Shown: piece after piece, positions 60,107-64,000 of the stretch | How positions within the stretch are numbered: the first letter of the stretch is position 1 | Layout: every line of letters starts with the position of its first letter | Source of the DNA: Streptomyces sp. SirexAA-E | GTDB taxonomy: Bacteria; Actinomycetota; Actinomycetes; Streptomycetales; Streptomycetaceae | NCBI RefSeq assembly: GCF_000177195.2 | Contig: NC_015953.1 | Span: 1,860,001-1,924,000 of the forward strand | Length of the DNA stretch: 64,000 bases | Direction of reading: 5' to 3' | Translations under genes and position numbers: made by a program | The notes under the pieces: model-generated | What the model saw: only the letters and a program-made list of their open reading frames with translations | What the model was told of the DNA's origin: nothing | Database searches by the model: none

Positions 60107-61009
60107 TTGTCCGAACCACGCATCGGCGTATCCGTCGTCACCATGGGCGACCGCCCGCGGCAGGTCGAGGCGCTGCTGGCGTCCGTGGCCATGCAGGACG
60201 TACGCCCGGCCCGGGTCGTCGTGGTGGGCAACGGCACCCGGCTCCCCGACTACAGCGCCTTCCCGGGCCTGACGGATCTGGCGGGCGGCGTCACCACGAT
60301 CGAGCTCGACGAGAACCTCGGCTGCCCCGGCGGCCGCAACGAGGCGCTGGCCAGGCTCGCCGAACTGGGCGACGTGGACGTGGTGATCGAGCTGGACGAC
60401 GACGGTCTCCTGGTGGACGCGTCGGTGTTCCGCACGGTCCGGGAGCTGTACGCCGCCGACCCGCGCCTGGGCATCGTGGGCTTCCGCATCGCCGACGAAC
60501 GCGGCGAGACCCAGCGCCGTCACGTGCCGCGGCTGCGCGCAGGCGACCCCATGCGCCGCGGCCCGGTCACCGCCTTCCTGGGCGGCGGCCACGCGTTCTC
60601 CATGAAGATGCTCGCCGAGACGGGCCCGTGGCCCGCCGAGTTCTTCTTCACCCACGAGGAGACGGACCTGTCCTGGCGGGCGCTGGACGCCGGCTGGAAG
60701 ATCCTCTACGAGCCCGGTCTGCTGCTCCAGCACCCCAAGACGTCACCGGCCCGGCACGCGGTCTACTACCGGATGACGGCCCGCAACCGCGTCTGGCTGG
60801 CCCGCCGCAACCTGCCCCTCCCCCTGGTCCCCGCCTACCTGGGCACGTGGATCCTGCTCACCGCCCTCCGCACCCGCTCGGGCCCCGGCCTGCGCGCCTG
60901 GGCGTCCGGTTTCGCGGAAGGGGTCCGCACGCCCTGCGGCGTACGCAACCCGATGCGCTGGCGGACGGTGTGGCGGATGACGCGCCTGGGCCGCCCGCCG
61001 GTCATCTGA
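60107..61009 (+). CDS. Family 2 glycosyltransferase
   Basis: A 300-residue GT-A enzyme. The N-terminal strand IGVSVVTMGDRPRQVEALLA, the motif ENLGCPGGRNEALARLAELG and the metal-binding acidic stretch VVIELDDDGLLVDASVF are those of rhamnosyl or galactofuranosyl-type GT2 proteins. The acceptor side has FLGGGHAFSMKMLAETGPWP AEFFFTHEETDLSWRALDAG. A C-terminal hydrophobic segment suggests membrane contact. It starts at TTG 60107 with GGGAG ten bases upstream; upstream codons are antisense to nothing recognisable. Product unknown. Confidence 0.87.
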   Translation: MSEPRIGVSVVTMGDRPRQVEALLASVAMQDVRPARVVVVGNGTRLPDYSAFPGLTDLAGGVTTIELDENLGCPGGRNEALARLAELGDVDVVIELDDDGLLVDASVFRTVRELYAADPRLGIVGFRIADERGETQRRHVPRLRAGDPMRRGPVTAFLGGGHAFSMKMLAETGPWPAEFFFTHEETDLSWRALDAGWKILYEPGLLLQHPKTSPARHAVYYRMTARNRVWLARRNLPLPLVPAYLGTWILLTALRTRSGPGLRAWASGFAEGVRTPCGVRNPMRWRTVWRMTRLGRPPVI

Positions 61010-61030
61010 CGCGCCGTCGGCACGCTGGGC

Positions 61031-62917
61031 TCAGCAGTTCGTCGGCTGCGGCTCGCCCGGTGCGGGCTGCTTCATTATCGGCTTCAGGTGCCTGTCGTAG
61101 ATCCGGGCCCACGTCGAGGCCTTCCCGGCCGAGGTGTCCATGATCTTCGACAGGGCCGCGCAGACCTCGGTGTGCAGCCCCGTCCGCTCGGCGTCCGTCG
61201 CGACGCCGTATCCCTCCGCTCCGCCGAGGCTGTCCAGGGCCTTCGTCTTCTCGTGGTACTTGTCGGCGAGGCCGGCGACGATGACGTCGTCGGTGGCCAC
61301 CGCGTAGACGTCGGTCCTGGGGTCCAGCAGCGCCTTGACGCAGTCCTCGAACCCGGAGCGCAGGACCTGCTGGCCCGCCAGCCCCTCCGTCTTGATCCAG
61401 GACTCGTAGACCGAGTCCCTGGCCGTGCAGACCTCGGCGCCCGGGTCGCGCTGCAGATCGCTCAGGTCGTTGTAGGGGCGGTTCTTGCGCACCAGGAGTC
61501 CTTTGAGTGCCTGGTAGTAGGGACCGGCGAAGGCGACCTTCTCCTCCCGTTCCCGTTCGTCGCTGATGCTGTACGTGGCCAGCACCAGGTCGGCCCTCCC
61601 GGTCCGCAGGTAGTCGCTGCGGTTCCCGGAGTTGACGCTGACGAACTGCACCTGGCCTTCGTCGAAGCCCAGCTCCCGGGCGACGGCCTTGGCGAGGTCG
61701 ACCTCGAACCCCTTGTACGTGTCACCGGACTTCACGCTCAGACCGGGCTGGTCCCGCTTGACACCGATCCGCAGGACGTCATGGGTGTCGCTGTACCGGG
61801 GATCCGCCCCGGCGGCGTGCGAGGCGCGCCCCTTCCCGGCTCCCTCGCCGCCCTGCGCGCCGGTCCCGTCCCGCTGCCCCCAGACGAACCAGGCCGTGCC
61901 GGCGAGCAGCGCCGTGCACAGGACGGCCGCCGGCACCTTCCACCGGTCCCGGCGCCCGCCGCCGGTCGTCTCGGGGCGGCCGGCGCCGGTCGCCGGTTCC
62001 TGCCGGGCGGGCCGGGCGGGCCTGGGTGCGGCCGGGGTGTCGAGCGCGCCGAAGTCCCGGGTGACGTCCTGCAGCATCCGCTCGGCCTCGGTGGCGTCCG
62101 GGCGCTGTGCGGGGTCCTTCCGCAGCAGGGCGTCGATCAGCGCGGCGAGCGGTCCGGCGTACTTCATGGGCGGGGCCGGCGACTCGCGTACGGCGATGAG
62201 GACTTCGTAACTGGTGGCCCCGTCGAAAGGGCGTCTTCCCTCCACCATCTCGTAGAGGGTGACACCGAGCGCCCACAGGTCCGACGCGGCCGTCGCGGTG
62301 TGCGGGTGCTCCGGGGTGCGGCTGAGCAGTTCGGGCGCGAGGTACTGCGGGGTCCCGATGATCTCGTGCGACCGGGTCACCTGGACGGCGCCCTCGAAGG
62401 TGGCGATCCCGAAGTCCATCAGGAGGGCGCGCCCGTCGGGCCGGAAGAGGATGTTGTGGGGCTTCACGTCGCGGTGCAGGACACCGGCCTCGTGCACGGC
62501 GGTCAGTCCGCGCAGCACCTGGAGCCCTATGCGCGCCGCGTGCGGTACGGACAACTGCTGCTGCTCGCGCAGGAGGTCGGCCAGGGAGCGGGAGTTGAGC
62601 AGCTCCATGACGATCCAGACCTGGTTGCCGTCCTCGATCACGTCGTGCACGGCGACCACGTTCTGGTGCCCGATCCGGGCGATGGCCTGGGCCTCGCGGC
62701 GCGCCCGGTTCACCCACTGGGCCTGGGCGACGGGGGTGACGGCGCCGGGGTAGAGGAGTCCCTTCACGGCCACCTTGCGGTCGAGGCTCGTGTCGAGGGC
62801 CTCCCAGACCACTCCCATCCCGCCACGTCCGAGCTGGCTCAGCAGCCTGTAGCGGCCGGCGATCACTGTGTCCGGACCGTGGCCCGAGCCCTGGCCGGCC
62901 ATGCCCTCGCTGTGCAT
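61031..62917 (-). CDS. Receptor-type Ser/Thr kinase with extracellular solute-binding domain
   Basis: A 628-residue membrane kinase. Residues 20-285 form a Hanks-type (PknB-like) kinase with Gly-loop LGRGGMGVV, catalytic Lys52 (KVAVKG), loop VLHRDVKPHNILF and LLMDFGIATF. A Pro/Arg-rich juxtamembrane region and one membrane segment (WKVPAAVLCTALLAGTAWFV, about 330-350) follow. Outside lies a complete family-3 solute-binding domain, from DVLRIGVKRDQPGLSVKSGD TYKGFEVDLAKAVARELGFD to the last residues, as in periplasmic amino-acid binding proteins. It probably senses an amino acid such as glutamate or glutamine and signals inward. Several starts are possible; ATG 62917 has a GGGGG-rich upstream. 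Confidence 0.9.
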   Translation of the reverse strand: MHSEGMAGQGSGHGPDTVIAGRYRLLSQLGRGGMGVVWEALDTSLDRKVAVKGLLYPGAVTPVAQAQWVNRARREAQAIARIGHQNVVAVHDVIEDGNQVWIVMELLNSRSLADLLREQQQLSVPHAARIGLQVLRGLTAVHEAGVLHRDVKPHNILFRPDGRALLMDFGIATFEGAVQVTRSHEIIGTPQYLAPELLSRTPEHPHTATAASDLWALGVTLYEMVEGRRPFDGATSYEVLIAVRESPAPPMKYAGPLAALIDALLRKDPAQRPDATEAERMLQDVTRDFGALDTPAAPRPARPARQEPATGAGRPETTGGGRRDRWKVPAAVLCTALLAGTAWFVWGQRDGTGAQGGEGAGKGRASHAAGADPRYSDTHDVLRIGVKRDQPGLSVKSGDTYKGFEVDLAKAVARELGFDEGQVQFVSVNSGNRSDYLRTGRADLVLATYSISDEREREEKVAFAGPYYQALKGLLVRKNRPYNDLSDLQRDPGAEVCTARDSVYESWIKTEGLAGQQVLRSGFEDCVKALLDPRTDVYAVATDDVIVAGLADKYHEKTKALDSLGGAEGYGVATDAERTGLHTEVCAALSKIMDTSAGKASTWARIYDRHLKPIMKQPAPGEPQPTNC

Positions 62918-63029
62918 CGCACCCCCCGTGTGCCGTTGTGGTGAGCAACAATAGACGCTCCGTCATGAGCCCGTCCCTCCCTCGGGGCAGGGCGGTGAGG
63001 GGCCGGCGGGGCGTCCGCAGCGTGTGCGG

Positions 63030-63518
63030 TCAGCCGACGGCCGTCCACCGGTAGCGCACGTCCGGTTCGCGTTCCTCGTTGCGGCTGCCGTCGTCGTACG
63101 ACACGGCGGTGAAGCCGTGCCGCTCGTAGAAGGCGCGGGCGACGGCGTTGCGCTGGAAGGTGTACAGGCTCAGCTCCCCCCGGGAGGCGGCCTTGACCTG
63201 CTCCAGAAGCAGCGTCCCGATCCCGCGCCGCAGCGCGTCGGGCCGGAGGTGGAGCTGGTCGAGCTCGTCGCCGTCGAGTGCGGCGAAGCCGAGGATCTCC
63301 CCCTCGGGGCCCTCGGCCACCCACACCAGGCAGCGGGGCAGCACGACGTGGGCGATCCAGGCGAGCGTGTCCTCGTCGCTGTGGATCGTGGGCAGGTACG
63401 GCAGCGCGGCGGCCCGGGAGTCCAGGTAGAGACGGGTCACCTCCTCCGCGTCGCCGATCGCCGCGTCCCGCAGCCGGATGGTGCCCTCGGTCCGCGCCGC
63501 GGACCCGTTCCGTGCCAT
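63030..63518 (-). CDS. GNAT acetyltransferase
   Basis: A 162-residue N-acetyltransferase. The acetyl-CoA loop is LRRGIGTLLLEQVKAASRGE, and FQRNAVARAFYERHGFTAVS is the usual terminal strand-helix. Strand 4, LGFAALDGDELDQLHLRPD, is typical of amine or antibiotic acetylases. ATG 63518 (MARNGSAARTEGTIRLRDAA) begins just before the domain; the longer frame from 63575 adds unneeded residues. Substrate unknown. Confidence 0.85.
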   Translation of the reverse strand: MARNGSAARTEGTIRLRDAAIGDAEEVTRLYLDSRAAALPYLPTIHSDEDTLAWIAHVVLPRCLVWVAEGPEGEILGFAALDGDELDQLHLRPDALRRGIGTLLLEQVKAASRGELSLYTFQRNAVARAFYERHGFTAVSYDDGSRNEEREPDVRYRWTAVG

Positions 63519-63678
63519 CCCGTGACCCCTCGTCGGTGAACGCACAGCTATACCAAAGGAGTCGGCGGCCGGCACCGCATTTTTCAGCCCATCGGCTCCG
63601 GTCTTCAGCGGTATGGCTTCCGCGCGTAAGGTGCATCCCAGGAAGGTCGATCATTGAGCTGACACCGGGGGGGTATCA

Positions 63679-64000
63679 GTGATCCGAGTCCTGCTTGCTG
63701 AGGACATGATCATGCTTCGGCGGGCCTTGGCCTCGCTTCTGGAGCTGGAGTCCGACATCGAGGTGGTGGCCGAGACCGGCAACGGCGACGAGGTTCTGCC
63801 GTTGGCCCGTCTGCACCGGCCGGACGTGGCGGTCCTCGACATCGACATGCCGGGGATCGACGGTATCGAGGCGGCTGCCCTGCTCCACAGCGAACTGCCC
63901 GAATGCCGGACCACCATCCTCACCACCCTCGGCCGGCCCGGGAACCTGCGCCGTGCCCTGGCGGCGCACGCCTCGGGATTCCTGCTCAAGGACACCGAGC
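63679..64000 (+). CDS. NarL-type response regulator (3' end off the window)
   Basis: From GTG 63679, with a G-rich stretch just upstream, the frame reads MIRVLLAEDMIMLRRALASL LELESDIEVVAETGNGDEVL PLARLHRPDVAVLDIDMPGI. This is a receiver domain with acidic pocket (ED), phospho-acceptor Asp in VLDIDMPG, and Thr/Lys near ILTTLGRPGNLRRAL and FLLKDTE. The GFLLKD ending is the hallmark of LuxR/NarL-family regulators such as DesR. The DNA-binding half and a likely partner kinase lie beyond the right edge. Confidence 0.92.
   Translation, partial: MIRVLLAEDMIMLRRALASLLELESDIEVVAETGNGDEVLPLARLHRPDVAVLDIDMPGIDGIEAAALLHSELPECRTTILTTLGRPGNLRRALAAHASGFLLKDTE

Noticed and set aside
61088..62944. Very long plus-strand frame of 618 codons opposite the kinase gene
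   Set aside because: Typical antisense shadow in high-GC DNA; it has no family motifs and a Val/Gly/Arg-rich composition. The same applies to other long frames opposite real genes, for example 9300-11216, 11633-13708, 25666-27684 and 30718-34122.

Overview
The window is a chromosomal segment of a high-GC actinomycete, almost certainly a Streptomyces. The signs are dense G+C coding sequence with frequent GTG and TTG starts, Tat and lipoprotein export signals, AfsR/SARP and ECF42 regulators, pSAM2-type integrative-element genes, an F420-dependent reductase and a GlnA2-type glutamine synthetase. Gene calls rest on reading frames, family motifs and ribosome-binding sites; no database search was possible.

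The left 12 kb is the accessory part. An ECF42 sigma factor (cut by the left edge) and its DGPF/YCII partner are followed by an orphan Hint-plus-toxin tip and then by an eroded actinomycete integrative element (about 1.9-7.75 kb). One end of that element carries NUDIX, XRE and two small proteins; the other carries excisionase and integrase. Two internal deletions have removed the replication and most of the transfer genes: one joined the bodies of a GntR regulator and a small transfer-region gene, the other cut the FtsK-like translocase. To its right lie a low-GC immunity-like gene, a truncated RHS/ricin/Hint polymorphic toxin with a deaminase-like tip, and fragments of an FG-GAP protein, an IS630 and an ISAs1 transposase.

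From 12 kb on the sequence is ordinary core genome: glnA2; DUF3105, DUF305 and CBS proteins; a multicopper oxidase directly behind a CsoR-like palindrome; nadE; a Rieske oxygenase; two drug exporters; a TetR/DHA2 exporter pair with a 19-bp palindrome; panB; a drrAB-type ABC exporter preceded by five phased GTCGG repeats that suggest SARP control; and a large AfsR-like regulator. Next come an M50 protease, an F420 reductase, small proteins and map.

Between 38 and 46 kb is a heme-acquisition locus: heme oxygenase, two HtaA heme-binding surface proteins (one with an LAxTG sortase signal) and an hmuTUV importer, with two iron boxes marking DmdR/IdeR control. The right part (46-64 kb) holds a lipoprotein, a degenerate prim-pol protein, a TetR/dimethylargininase pair, a palindromic MITE that supplies the stop codons of two convergent genes, an Rsm22 methyltransferase, more exporters, a PhoD phosphatase, an SDR, a secreted lamin-tail protein, a decayed PhzF gene, a TetR/exporter pair, a GT2 enzyme and a membrane kinase with an extracellular solute-binding domain. 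It ends in a response regulator cut by the right edge. I saw no tRNA, rRNA or CRISPR array.
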